NCBI RefSeq assembly: GCF_900115345.1
Contig: NZ_FOWC01000002.1
Span: forward strand, 682,001 to 746,000
DNA from: Amycolatopsis rubida
GTDB taxonomy: Bacteria; Actinomycetota; Actinomycetes; Mycobacteriales; Pseudonocardiaceae
DNA: 64,000 nucleotides
Direction: 5' to 3'
This document shows, piece after piece, positions 54,324-62,659 of the stretch. A program made the position numbers and the translations under genes. Below the pieces are notes generated by a model, which was given only the letters and a program-made list of their open reading frames with translations, had not been told where the DNA came from and ran no database searches. Position 1 is the first letter of the stretch, and the number at the start of each line of letters is the position of its first letter.

Positions 54324-55916
54324 CCGACCGGCCCAGCAAGCGTTCCCGGTGATGTTCCTCGCGCAGGTCCCGCCGCCGGGCGTGCAGCAGTTGCGCCAGC
54401 GTCACCTTGCCGAGTACCCGCGACGGGTCGTGCCGGTCGACCACCAGCGCCTGCGTCGTGTGCCCGAGCGCCAAATCGTTCGCGACGTCGCGCAGAGTGT
54501 CGTCCTCGTACACGACGACATCGGCCGACATCTGCACGTCCGGTTGGTGCGTCATCACTTCATGCACGAAGAACGTCTCAAGTGGATCGGTCGTGTACTC
54601 GCGAGTGAGGTGCAGCCGCCGCCGCGCGATCTTCTCCGTGAGCACGGAACGCTTGAGCAGCAGCACCGAAAGCGCGTACGCCGAGAACGACGCGACGACG
54701 AGCGGCAGCAGATAACTCCACGCGTGGGTCAGCTCCAAAGTGAACACAATGCCGGTGAACGGCGACCGCAGCACGCCGCCGACCACCGCGGCCAACCCGC
54801 CCGTCGCCCAGAACCCGGGCGCGATATGCGGTAGCAAGCCGCCTTCCGCGGCGCCGATCATGAATACCGGTGCCAGCACGCCTCCAGAGGTCCCGGATCC
54901 CAGCGAAAGCGCCCAGATCAGCGTCTTCACGACCAGGTTCCCGGCAATCAGCGACGCGGTCGCGTGCCCGGTGAGCAGCGTGTCGATCACGTCGTAGCCG
55001 ACGCCGAGCGCGTGCGGTTCGATCAGGCCGCCGATGCCGATCACGAGGCCACCGATCGCGGGCCACCACATCCAGTGCACGGGCAGCCGCCCGAAAAGAT
55101 CCTCGGCGAAGTAGACGAGCGCGGTCGCGCCGATCGCCAGCAACCCGCCGGTCAGGCCGGGGACGAGGGCGAGACCGCCGGCGGCCGGGCCGGGGCTGGC
55201 CCCGGTGAACGGGACTCCGAAGACCGGTCCGGTACCGAGCAGGAACCCGCGGCACACCGTCGCGACCGACACCGCGGCAGCCACCGGCACGAGACTGCGC
55301 GGCCGCCACTCGAAGAGCAACAATTCGACCGCCAGCAGGACGGACGCGAGCGGTGCGTTGAAAGTCGCCGCCATCCCGCCCGCGGCACCGGCGACCAGCA
55401 GAGTCTTGCGTTCGTCCGCGGACAGTTTCAGCAGCTGCGCGAGGGATCGAACCGACCGCGCCGCCGGTCATGATGATCGGCCCCTCGGCCCCTCGGCCCC
55501 TCGGCGCCGAACGGGCCGCCGGTGCCGATGCTGACCGCCGCCGACACCGGTTTCAGCACCGCTCCGCGCGGGGCCACCCGGCTGCCGCCGGTGAGGATCG
55601 CTTCGATCGCCTCCGGCATGCCGTGGCCGCGGATCTTCTCCGAGCCGTAGCGCGCCATCAGGCCGATCACGAGCCCGCCGACAACCGGCGCGAGCAGCAC
55701 GAGCCACCACGGATGGTGCTGCGCGCCCGGCGCGACGAGATCCGTCGCGACGCGTTGGTAGAAGACCAGGTTGGTGATCAAGCCGATGAGCTTGAGCAGC
55801 GCGAACGCCGCCACCGCCGCCGCGCCGCCCACTGGCAGCGCGATCGCGGTGATCAGCAGCATTCGCGGATTGACTGCGAAGTCGCCGAGGTGCGCGGCCC
55901 GCGCCGGAACCTTCAC
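54313..55916 (-). pseudogene. ClC chloride channel/antiporter with CBS domains, frameshifted
   Basis: The N-terminal part (VKVPARAAHLGDFAVNPRML to GTGGPFGAEGP) and the C-terminal 353 residues are both good ClC sequence: GSGTSGGVLAPVF, GGVLRSPFTGIVFTLELTH, then two CBS domains (HEVMTHQPDVQMSADVVV). At 55479-55502 the 8-bp unit GGCCCCTC occurs three times where one is expected (EGPIIMTGG), adding 16 bases. One more base is extra near 55445. The two together break the frame at the ion filter region. Restoring both gives a protein of about 528 residues. GTG 55916 would overlap the MarR stop. Confidence 0.85.
55479..55502. repeat. Triplicated 8-bp unit in the ClC gene
   Basis: Three exact tandem copies of GGCCCCTC lie where homologous ClC genes need one. 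The number of copies sets the reading frame, so slippage could switch the gene on and off. Confidence 0.9.
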
Positions 55917-56378
55917 AGCCGGCCCGGCCCCGCCGTGGGCACGCCCGATGCCGATTCCGCCGCCATGACCAGGTCGCGGACCGCCGTCGAGACCGCCTCG
56001 TTCCGCGCGGCAGGCACTTCCGCGAGCAGCTCGGACAGCGCGCGCTGGCACCTGCCGACGACCCCCCGCCACGACCTCGCGCCCGGCAGCGGTGACCTCG
56101 ATGGTCACCACCGTGCGACGGTGCTCGTCCTCGCCGCGCACGACGTACCCGTGCGCTTCGAGCTTGTCGGCCAGCCGGGTGACCGAGGACGCGTTAACGC
56201 CCATCACCTCGGCGAGCCGCGAACACGGCACCCGTCCCAGGCTGTCGAGCACCACCAGCAATCGCACCTGCGGGAAGGTGACGCCGCGCGGGGCGGCGTG
56301 CGCGCTGTCCCAGGCCACGGCCACGAGCACGCGAGTCAGCCGTTCGAGAGCGGCCACGTCGTCCGGCACATCTTGCAT
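55913..56378 (-). pseudogene. MarR-family regulator with homopolymer frameshift
   Basis: From ATG 56378 the protein shows the MarR winged helix (FPQVRLLVVLDSLGRVPCSR, VNASSVTRLADKLEAHGYVV, EDEHRRTVVTIEVTAAG). At 56062-56067 a run of six C (plus strand) breaks the frame after REVVAGG. Dropping one C restores VVGRCQRALSELLAEVPAAR and a stop at 55913 overlapping the ClC start. As written it reads on into ClC as a false fusion of about 330 residues. The last helix of the dimer domain would be lost. Confidence 0.8.
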
Positions 56379-56401
56379 AGTGCAAAAGTTGCTATAGGCA
56401 A
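56373..56401. promoter_or_regulatory. Two MarR-type operator boxes
   Basis: TTGCATAGTGCAA (56373-56385) and TTGCTATAGGCAA (56389-56401) are each palindromic (TTGC..GCAA) and lie 16 bp apart. The first overlaps the MarR start codon, pointing to self-repression of the MarR-ClC pair. The second is between MarR and the reverse transcriptase upstream region. Confidence 0.65.
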
Positions 56402-56507
56402 TGCTTCGGGTCAAGGGGGTGCTCGGTCACCAGGGGTTCCTTCCCGGGCTGCCGGTCGTGTCGGTGATCTTGGCTAGGGTGGGTTTCGGCGACGCGGAGG
56501 TGAGCCG

Positions 56508-56612
56508 GTGGAGGACCACCCACTCCGGGGCAACCCCGGGGAGCAGCACGACACGTATCCACAGCGCCCCGCGCAGCGGCGGCACGCTCCGCGTGCGAGA
56601 CAGCGCGGATGA
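56508..56612 (+). CDS. Possible 34-residue ORF coupled to reverse transcriptase
   Basis: A GTG-started frame begins EDHPLRGNPGEQHDTYPQRP and is basic at its end. Its TGA overlaps the ATG of the reverse transcriptase (ATGA), which suggests translational coupling. GGAGGTGA lies just upstream. It may instead be part of a noncoding RNA serving as template for the enzyme; both uses are possible. No homologue is known to me. Confidence 0.35.
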   Translation: MEDHPLRGNPGEQHDTYPQRPAQRRHAPRARQRG

Positions 56613-57661
56613 ACGGAGAACGAGTCGCCTCCGCGTCGCTGCTCGAACCGATGCCGGTGTGGCGCTGGCCGGTCGCCCGGTGGACCACGTTCGACGAATG
56701 TGCCGCCGCCCTCGACCTCACGCCGGGCGAGCTGTCCTGGTTCGCCGACGAACGCGGCTGGCACCGGCGGTCCCGGCCGGTGCTGCGGCATTACAGCTAC
56801 CGCTGGATCCCCACGTCCACCGGCGGTGCGCGGCTGATCGAACGGCCGAAACCCCGGCTGGCCGAGGTACAACGCCGGGTCCGCGGGCACGTGCTCGACG
56901 CGCTGCCGGTCCACGAGGCCGCACACGGTTTCCGCCGCGGCCGTTCGATCCACACCTGCGCCCGCCCGCACGCCGGGCAAGACATGGTGGTGCGGCTGGA
57001 CCTGGCCGGCTTCTTCCCGACCGTCTCCGCGTCGCGCGTGCGGTCGCTGCTCGACCTGGCCGGCTACCCGCCAGCCGTCGCGTCCGCCATCGCCGGAATC
57101 CTCACCACCCGCACCCCGGTCGACGTCCTGCGCGCCGCACCCGCCCGATCGGCCATGCTGGGCCATCTCGCCGGCACGCATCTTCCGCAAGGCGCACCGT
57201 CCTCGCCCTCGGTGGCCAATGCGGTCACCCATCACCTGGACCGCAGGCTCTCCGGCCTCGCCGCCGTGCTGGGCGCGAACTACACCCGCTACGCCGACGA
57301 TCTTGCCTTCTCCGGCGACGCGAGCCTGCCGCTGCACCGGCTGCTGCCGGGCGTCCGGCGGATCGTGACCGACGAGGGGTTCCGCCTGCGCGACGACAAG
57401 ACGTCAGTGAAACCGGCTTACCGGCAGCAGCGCGTCGCCGGGTTGGTGGTGAACGCCGCGCCAGCCGTCGCCCGCGCCGAGTACGACGAACTTCGGGCCG
57501 TGCTGCACAACTGCGCGCGCACCGGCCCGGCACCGCAGAACCGCGCCGAGCACCCCGATTTCCGCGCGCACCTGCTGGGCCGGATCGCGTGGATCAGCGC
57601 CACGAACGCCACCCGCGGCACGAAATTGCGCGACCTGTTCGACCGGATCGACTGGTCGTGA
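56609..57661 (+). CDS. Retron-type reverse transcriptase
   Basis: The 350-residue protein has all core polymerase motifs: LDLAGFFPTV (about 128), HLPQGAPSSPSVANAV (about 191) and the catalytic YADD (228-231), with FRLRDDKTSV after it. Retron hallmarks are present in variant form: CARPH (117-121) in place of NAxxH, and VAGLVVN (276) for VTGLVVN. The N-terminal 100 residues match the retron-like group with RLIERPKPRLAEVQRRV. The C-terminus ENRAEHPDFRAHLLGRIAWI-like block is typical too. It should copy an adjacent noncoding RNA into DNA, as in anti-phage retrons, but no effector gene is clearly attached. Confidence 0.88.
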   Translation: MNGERVASASLLEPMPVWRWPVARWTTFDECAAALDLTPGELSWFADERGWHRRSRPVLRHYSYRWIPTSTGGARLIERPKPRLAEVQRRVRGHVLDALPVHEAAHGFRRGRSIHTCARPHAGQDMVVRLDLAGFFPTVSASRVRSLLDLAGYPPAVASAIAGILTTRTPVDVLRAAPARSAMLGHLAGTHLPQGAPSSPSVANAVTHHLDRRLSGLAAVLGANYTRYADDLAFSGDASLPLHRLLPGVRRIVTDEGFRLRDDKTSVKPAYRQQRVAGLVVNAAPAVARAEYDELRAVLHNCARTGPAPQNRAEHPDFRAHLLGRIAWISATNATRGTKLRDLFDRIDWS

Positions 57662-57672
57662 ACGCGACCGGT

Positions 57673-58128
57673 TCAGACCGGCAACAGGCTGAGATTCCGC
57701 TCCATCTCGGCCCACCATCCGGCCGCCGGAACATCCCGCGGCTGAATCAACGAGGCTTTGACCAGAATGTCGGGCCGGTTTTCTCGCCAAGCGTAGGAAA
57801 AAAGCTCGTCGTAATGCACCCGCGGAAGCCATCCCTGTTCCCGGCCCGCTTCCAATCGCATGAGCTGCCGAGCAAGATCCATACTGCTTGGCGCACAACT
57901 GCGAAACGCGTTCGAAAATCTTTGCACGCCCACCGCGTCGCCCTGCCGAACCGCCTGGCAGGCAAGGAAAAGCGCCGTCACGGCAAGGACGTCCGACCGG
58001 CGCACCCCGCCCTCCGCCGCCAGATGTTCCGCCAGCTGAAAACTGCGCTTCCGCCGCCCCCGGCGCACCATTTCCGCCAGCGCTCGCTGCTGCCGAATGA
58101 GATATTCGTCTTCCCGCAGATACTGCAC
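57673..58128 (-). CDS. Unknown helical protein convergent with reverse transcriptase
   Basis: A 151-residue protein starting at GTG 58128 (QYLREDEYLIRQQRALAEMV) with a perfect GGAGGAAAC upstream. It is mostly alpha helical, basic in the first third (RRGRRKRSFQLAEHL), and has HYDELFSYAWRENRPDILVK near residue 105. I recognise no family, no catalytic motif and no membrane segment. It ends 11 bases from the reverse transcriptase stop. Its codon use is less GC-extreme than the neighbours. Whether it belongs to the reverse transcriptase system is open. Confidence 0.65.
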   Translation of the reverse strand: MQYLREDEYLIRQQRALAEMVRRGRRKRSFQLAEHLAAEGGVRRSDVLAVTALFLACQAVRQGDAVGVQRFSNAFRSCAPSSMDLARQLMRLEAGREQGWLPRVHYDELFSYAWRENRPDILVKASLIQPRDVPAAGWWAEMERNLSLLPV

Positions 58129-59106
58129 AGCGTTTCCTCCCCCTGCGCCCGGTCCCGACCCAGGCCGCTTCCCGGTACAGGATGCTCCACCAGGGTGACA
58201 GATACGTCGGCGACACTCAGCCGTTCGGAGCAAAATATCACCCAGAGGCATCGACAGTACCCGACCGCGCAAGTCCGGGAATCCTTGTTGTGCCGCAGGA
58301 ATCGGGCGGCTCAGCGCGGTGGGCGGGAGTTTGTGGCGCGGGAGGGTTTCCGCATCGGCCTAGCGCTTTGGGTTGGGTTGCCGGTGCGGATGGGGCGAGT
58401 TGCTGCAGAATCCGCATTCCACGATGACTGACTGCAGCAGATACCCGGCAGCGAGCGGGACGGTGACTGCGAAACGCTTTCACACCAAGGGCTTGGTTCC
58501 GGCAAGCGGAGCAGGCCTCCGCACAGTTCGCGTCCGGGTCGCCTTGGGCAGCGCGGTTTTCGAGTTTGATTTCCGGGCGCGATTTCACCCGTTCGGCCCA
58601 GTCGGGCGCGTCGGATCGAGAGAACGAAGCGCAGGGAGAGAAAGCCCGTGCACGGAAGGATTCCCGGCCGCGCGGCGCCCAGGGGACCTGACACCGAGGA
58701 CGTGCAAACCGAGAGAGGCGGCCTCGGGCACGTCGAGCGTCCGAGAGCGCGCAACCTCTCGCGCGCAGAGCGTGTGGCATCACGAGCACGGTGACGAAGC
58801 TTGCGGGACAGAACTGGATTTGCTCAGCCAAGGTCCACCCCCGCCAGGGTTCCGGACAGACTCGGCTGCCCGGTCAGCTCGCCGGCAATCGAGGTCCCGC
58901 CGGGTTACGCCACCCGTCAGCCCCGAAACCTCTCACCCGCACCAAACGCCGAACCGTCCAGCCCGGCACAGCTCAGTCACGACCAGCCCGGCCCTCCCCA
59001 GGACCAGGCTGGCACATCAGCCGACAACCCCGCGACCGGCTCGCACGCCGGCCGCGGCGTGTTCTTCCCCTGAAACCTCGGAGCACTCCGGCGGAACCGA
59101 AGCGCC
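58129..59106. other. Gene-free stretch of almost 1 kb
   Basis: Long open frames exist on both strands, but they are arginine-, proline- and serine-rich shadows without domains or ribosome-binding sites. The right half around 58560 contains a lower-GC patch. No hairpin, repeat or tRNA was recognised. It may hold remnants of a mobile region near the reverse transcriptase. Confidence 0.5.
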
Positions 59107-59301
59107 TCAGGCGACCTCGGTCCGGCTGCCGCCCGGGGCGTGCAGCCCCAGCATGTCCAGCAGCAGGGCGCATTCCTGCGCGTCCTTGGACCGGGACGCG
59201 ACGGCCAGCGCCGCCTTGCGGCGACGTTCCTCCTGCCGGGCCACGTCCGTGTCGTCCACGAGGTCTGGCGCCGGGTGCAATCCGGTGGTCAGGTCTCGCA
59301 T
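59107..59301 (-). CDS. Small soluble protein of Amycolatopsis type
   Basis: A 64-residue protein starting MRDLTTGLHPAPDLVDDTDV with GGGAGGAG upstream of the ATG. The middle is a charged helix (RQEERRRKAALAVASRSKDA) followed by LLLDMLGL. I have a general impression of similar small proteins in related genomes, but no function is known. It stands alone: noncoding DNA lies on both sides. Confidence 0.65.
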   Translation of the reverse strand: MRDLTTGLHPAPDLVDDTDVARQEERRRKAALAVASRSKDAQECALLLDMLGLHAPGGSRTEVA

Positions 59302-59570
59302 GGTGGCTCCTCCCCGATTGGCGTGGGCGCGGGTTCCCCGCGCTCCCTGCACACCCCTTCAACGGCCGAGCCGCACCGGATGTTCCGATGACTCCGGTCA
59401 CGTCTGCCAGCCAGACCAGAATGACACAAGGCGGGAGCCGCCGGTGCGGCTCCGGAAAACGGACCGTGCGCAGGGCCGGAAGCCCATCGTCCTAAGTGGA
59501 CACACCGGGAATGCGCCCATTCGGGTGGCGTGAGTGGCCTCACCCGGCCGGGCGAGCCACTATCCACGCT

Positions 59571-60551
59571 GTGCGTCCCGATCGGCGCCCCGTGCGCACC
59601 GCTCTCGCCGGGATGACCGTGCTCGTCCTCGGCGTCCTCACCGCGCTGCAGGCGCCGAATCTGCCGATTATCGGCGACGGCACCGCGTATGCCGCCGAGT
59701 TCAGCGAAGCCGCGGGACTCCAGACCGGCAGCGACGTCCGGGTCGCGGGAGTGAAAGTCGGCCGGGTGTCGGAGGTTTCGCTCGACGGCGCGTCCGTCCG
59801 GGTGTCGTTCCGGGTGTCGGGGGCGTGGCTCGGAGACCGGACATCCGCGTCGATCCGGATCAAAACGGTGCTCGGGCAGAAATATCTGGCGCTCGACCCG
59901 GTCGGTGCCGGACCGCTGGATCCGGACACGCCGATCCCACGCGACCGGACCACTGTTCCGTATGACGTCCTGCCCGCGTTCCGGCAGCTGGCCACGACCG
60001 TCGACGCCATCGACACCACCCAGCTGGCGCAGAGCTTCCGCGCCATTTCCGGCACCTTCGCGCACACCCCGGCCGACGTCCGCGCCACGCTGACCGGACT
60101 GTCGCGGCTGTCCGATTCTCTCTCCGCCCGGGACACGAAACTGGCTCACCTTTTGGCTCAGGCGCGCACAGTTTCCACCACTCTCGCCGACCGCGACACC
60201 CAGCTGACCCGGCTTCTCGCCGATGGCAACCAGTTGCTGGACGAGGTGCGGAAACGCGCATCGGCCATTCAGTCGCTGCTCGCCGGAGCCCGCCGGTTGA
60301 GCAGCGAAGTGTCCGGGCTCGTCGCCGACAACGACCGCGAACTCGGCCCGGTGCTCGCCCAGCTCGACCGGCTCACCGCGCTGCTCGAACGAAACCGCGC
60401 CTCACTCGCGGACGGGATCCGCGAACTGGCCCCGCTCGTCCGCTTCGCCGCGAATCTCGCCGGCAACGGCCGATGGATCGACGGTTACCTGTGCGGCTTG
60501 ATCTTTCCCGCGATCGGGCCGGTCAACGAGCACGGCTGTTTCAGTCCATGA
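59571..60551 (+). CDS. Orphan MCE-family protein
   Basis: The 326-residue protein has one N-terminal helix (TALAGMTVLVLGVLTALQAP), an MCE domain (about residues 35-115; AYAAEFSEAAGLQTGSDVRV, VRVSFRVSGAWLG) and a long helical C-terminal needle region with coiled-coil heptads. It ends in a conserved Cys-rich tail, GYLCGLIFPAIGPVNEHGCF. MCE proteins form lipid-transport tubes with YrbE permeases and normally come six in an operon. Here only one exists, with no YrbE gene nearby. GTG 59571 is chosen. It overlaps the convergent methyltransferase by 11 bases. Confidence 0.9.
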   Translation: MRPDRRPVRTALAGMTVLVLGVLTALQAPNLPIIGDGTAYAAEFSEAAGLQTGSDVRVAGVKVGRVSEVSLDGASVRVSFRVSGAWLGDRTSASIRIKTVLGQKYLALDPVGAGPLDPDTPIPRDRTTVPYDVLPAFRQLATTVDAIDTTQLAQSFRAISGTFAHTPADVRATLTGLSRLSDSLSARDTKLAHLLAQARTVSTTLADRDTQLTRLLADGNQLLDEVRKRASAIQSLLAGARRLSSEVSGLVADNDRELGPVLAQLDRLTALLERNRASLADGIRELAPLVRFAANLAGNGRWIDGYLCGLIFPAIGPVNEHGCFSP

Positions 60552-61422
60552 GCCCCGGTCCGCCGGTGATCCGCACGGTGACCTGGTTGTCGTTGTAGGT
60601 GTAGGCCTCGTAAGCGAACTCGACGCCGGTCTTCTCGACGTGTTCGGTCCACGCCCGGTATTCGTGCCGTTTCCAGCCGGGGAAGTTGAAGAACTCGTCG
60701 AAGTGCACGATGCTGCCGACGCGCAGCCGCGGGCCGACGTTGTCCAGCACCGTCTTCGCGGAGCTGTAGAGATCGCCGTCGACGTGCAGGAAATCGACCG
60801 GACCGGGGTGTTTCTCCAGGAATCCGGGCAGACTGTCGGAGAACAGGCCGACGACGAGTTCGGCCCCCGGCACGTCGGGCAGGTCGTCGCGGGCGAAGGC
60901 GCCGGCTGGCATGCCGTTGAGCCACGCCTCGGGCAGGCCGTCGAACGAATCGAAGCCGTACACCTCGGTCGCCTCGCGCGCGGCCGTGATGGTGCGCAAC
61001 GTGTTGCCGGACGCGACGCCGAACTCCAGCGCCATTCCGCCGGTGGGCGCGAGGGAAAGCGCGTACTCCAGCGTTTCCTTCGGGCTGCCGAAATGCTCTG
61101 CCCCGATCAGGCTTTCGCGCGCGAAGACGTTGCTCTCCAGCGCCGCGTCCTGATCGCCGGCGTACACGATGTCGCGGCGGCTGCGGATCTCGAACTCGAC
61201 CACGCGGTCCAGCAGGCGGCCCCCCTGCCAGGCGATCTCGGACCGCAGATCCTCGCGCGTCCGTTCCAGCTCCGCGCGCAGTTCCGAGCGCAATTCGGCG
61301 AGCTGCTCGGTGTGCGGATCGTGCAGGCGGGCCGCGGCCCGGCGCAGCACCAGGCCGGCCTTCCGGCGCAGCGCAGGGCCCAAAGTCCTGGTCGTCAGCC
61401 GATCTTGGCTTTCCTGGTTCAT
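60541..61422 (-). CDS. TylF/MycF-like SAM-dependent methyltransferase
   Basis: The 293-residue enzyme has an N-terminal coiled-coil-like region (LRSELRAELERTREDLRSEI), the SAM motif ALEFGVASGNTLRTI, YGFDSFDGLPEAWL and FLHVDGDLYSSAKTVLDN. These match the macrocin O-methyltransferase (TylF) family, which methylates sugar hydroxyls in a metal-dependent way. No sugar or polyketide genes lie near, so the target may be a cell-surface glycan. It overlaps the MCE gene at its end. Confidence 0.9.
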   Translation of the reverse strand: MNQESQDRLTTRTLGPALRRKAGLVLRRAAARLHDPHTEQLAELRSELRAELERTREDLRSEIAWQGGRLLDRVVEFEIRSRRDIVYAGDQDAALESNVFARESLIGAEHFGSPKETLEYALSLAPTGGMALEFGVASGNTLRTITAAREATEVYGFDSFDGLPEAWLNGMPAGAFARDDLPDVPGAELVVGLFSDSLPGFLEKHPGPVDFLHVDGDLYSSAKTVLDNVGPRLRVGSIVHFDEFFNFPGWKRHEYRAWTEHVEKTGVEFAYEAYTYNDNQVTVRITGGPGLMD

Positions 61423-61468
61423 CCCGGGACGATAACCGACAACCGGACACCGTCCCGAACTGCCCGGT

Positions 61469-61888
61469 TTACCCGGAAGTAGCCTGCCGCCTCACCACCG
61501 CGGATCCCTGTGCGGCCGCGCATAACGCCGAGTTTCCTTCTCCGTCCACTGTGTACAGATCGCAGCGGCACGTCGCCCGCGAACGGCTCGCTTGGACGAC
61601 CGTCGCTTCCGCACGCAGCAGCATGCCGTCGGCGGGCACGAGGTAGTCGATGGAGAAGCCGCTCGTGAGCAACTGCGGACCGAGCACGGTTCCGGCGGCG
61701 AAGGTGAGCGCGTTGTCCGCGGCGTAGGCGAGGACGCCGCCGTGCAGGTAGCCGTTCTGCTGCCGGAGGTCGTCGCGGACGTCCAGTTCCAGCACCGCGC
61801 GTCCGTCGCCGAATTCCTCGACCCGCGCGCCGAGCAGGACGCTGAACGGTTGTGCGGCGAGCCCGGCGCGCGCGAAGTCTAAGTCCAT
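61469..61888 (-). CDS. PaaI-type hotdog thioesterase
   Basis: The 139-residue enzyme has the hotdog fold with the PaaI-type active motif QQNGYLHGGVLAYAADNALT, containing Asn, His-Gly-Gly and Asp. It should hydrolyse acyl-CoA, often aryl- or hydroxyacyl-CoA. It is divergent from a MarR regulator over tandem palindromes, the classic control of aromatic acid or drug response genes. Confidence 0.9.
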   Translation of the reverse strand: MDLDFARAGLAAQPFSVLLGARVEEFGDGRAVLELDVRDDLRQQNGYLHGGVLAYAADNALTFAAGTVLGPQLLTSGFSIDYLVPADGMLLRAEATVVQASRSRATCRCDLYTVDGEGNSALCAAAQGSAVVRRQATSG

Positions 61889-61899
61889 TTCCGATCCTC

Positions 61900-61931
61900 A
61901 CTTCAGTAGTGAAGTACTTCAGTAGTGAAGT
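61900..61931. promoter_or_regulatory. Tandem MarR operators
   Basis: ACTTCAGTAGTGAAGT occurs twice without a gap (61900-61915 and 61916-61931). Each is a 6-bp inverted repeat with GTAG between arms. They start 12 bases upstream of the thioesterase ATG and lie 41 bases upstream of the MarR start, so MarR probably represses both genes. Confidence 0.75.
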
Positions 61932-61971
61932 GAGGATGGCGGCGGGAAGAGAACACTGTCAAGATCCCCGC

Positions 61972-62391
61972 ATGGCCGCCGACGAACGTCTTTTCTTCCT
62001 GCTGCAGAGCGCGGCGCACCGGCTGCGCGTCGAGGGCGACCGGCGCTGCCTCGCCGCGGGCGGCGTGACGACCGCGCAGCTCGGCGCACTGCTCGCGGTG
62101 CACGACCAGCCGGGGCTCACCCAGCGGGAACTGGCCACCGAACTGGGCCAGCGCGAATCGGCGATCACCGCGATGACCGGGCGGTTGATCGAGGCGGGGC
62201 TGATCGTCCGGCAGCCGCATCCAGAACAGCACCGGGCGCTGGTGCTGGACCTGACCGCGGAGGGGAACGCGACGATCGCCCGGTTGCGGCCGGTGATCGA
62301 GTCGTTCAACCGCGAGCTGCACGCGCTGCTCGGGGACGCGTTCGGGCCGACCAGCGAGGCACTGCGATACCTCGCTGGCTGGCCCGGCTAA
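61972..62391 (+). CDS. MarR-family transcriptional regulator
   Basis: The 139-residue protein has the MarR winged helix (LTQRELATELGQRESAITAM, TGRLIEAGLIVRQPHPEQHR) between N- and C-terminal dimer helices. ATG 61972 gives a standard-length protein; the open frame extends upstream through the operators and is not used. It is divergent from the PaaI-type thioesterase and should bind the boxes at 61900-61931. Unlike the other two MarR genes in the window it is intact. Confidence 0.93.
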   Translation: MAADERLFFLLQSAAHRLRVEGDRRCLAAGGVTTAQLGALLAVHDQPGLTQRELATELGQRESAITAMTGRLIEAGLIVRQPHPEQHRALVLDLTAEGNATIARLRPVIESFNRELHALLGDAFGPTSEALRYLAGWPG

Positions 62392-62424
62392 CCCCCGGCA
62401 CACCTCCCCCGCGACGCGCCTGGC

Positions 62425-62473
62425 CGTGAGGGGAACCCTGACGGAATCAGATTCCCGCAGGGTTCCCCTCACG
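62425..62473. terminator. Long palindrome between convergent genes
   Basis: CGTGAGGGGAACCCTG (62425-62440) and CAGGGTTCCCCTCACG (62458-62473) are exact reverse complements. Inside, GGAATC and GATTCC pair again, so almost all 49 bases fold. It lies between the convergent MarR and PAC2 genes and is likely a two-way terminator. A decayed copy lies at 34337-34374, so it is a dispersed element. Confidence 0.75.
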
Positions 62474-62659
62474 AACAAGCCGGGCGCGGAGCGTTAGGAG
62501 CACCCGGCTAGCTTCACCAGAGATGTCATCCACCACACCCGCCCCCGCTGCCTCGCGGCAACGTGCGGGCCCCATCATGTCCCGCGTGGCGATCATGGCG
62601 GCCCGGCTCTGGTGGGCCTGGCAGACGGTCCGATCCGCGGGCGTTGCTTACCTCTCGGC

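Noticed and set aside
55428..56414. Natural fusion of MarR and ClC
   Set aside because: The joint sequence is out of frame for both proteins, and dropping one C restores two normal overlapping genes.
58373..59533. Plus-strand frame of 386 codons
   Set aside because: No domain, no ribosome-binding site, and composition of a shadow (Arg, Pro, Ser). It also runs across the small gene at 59107.
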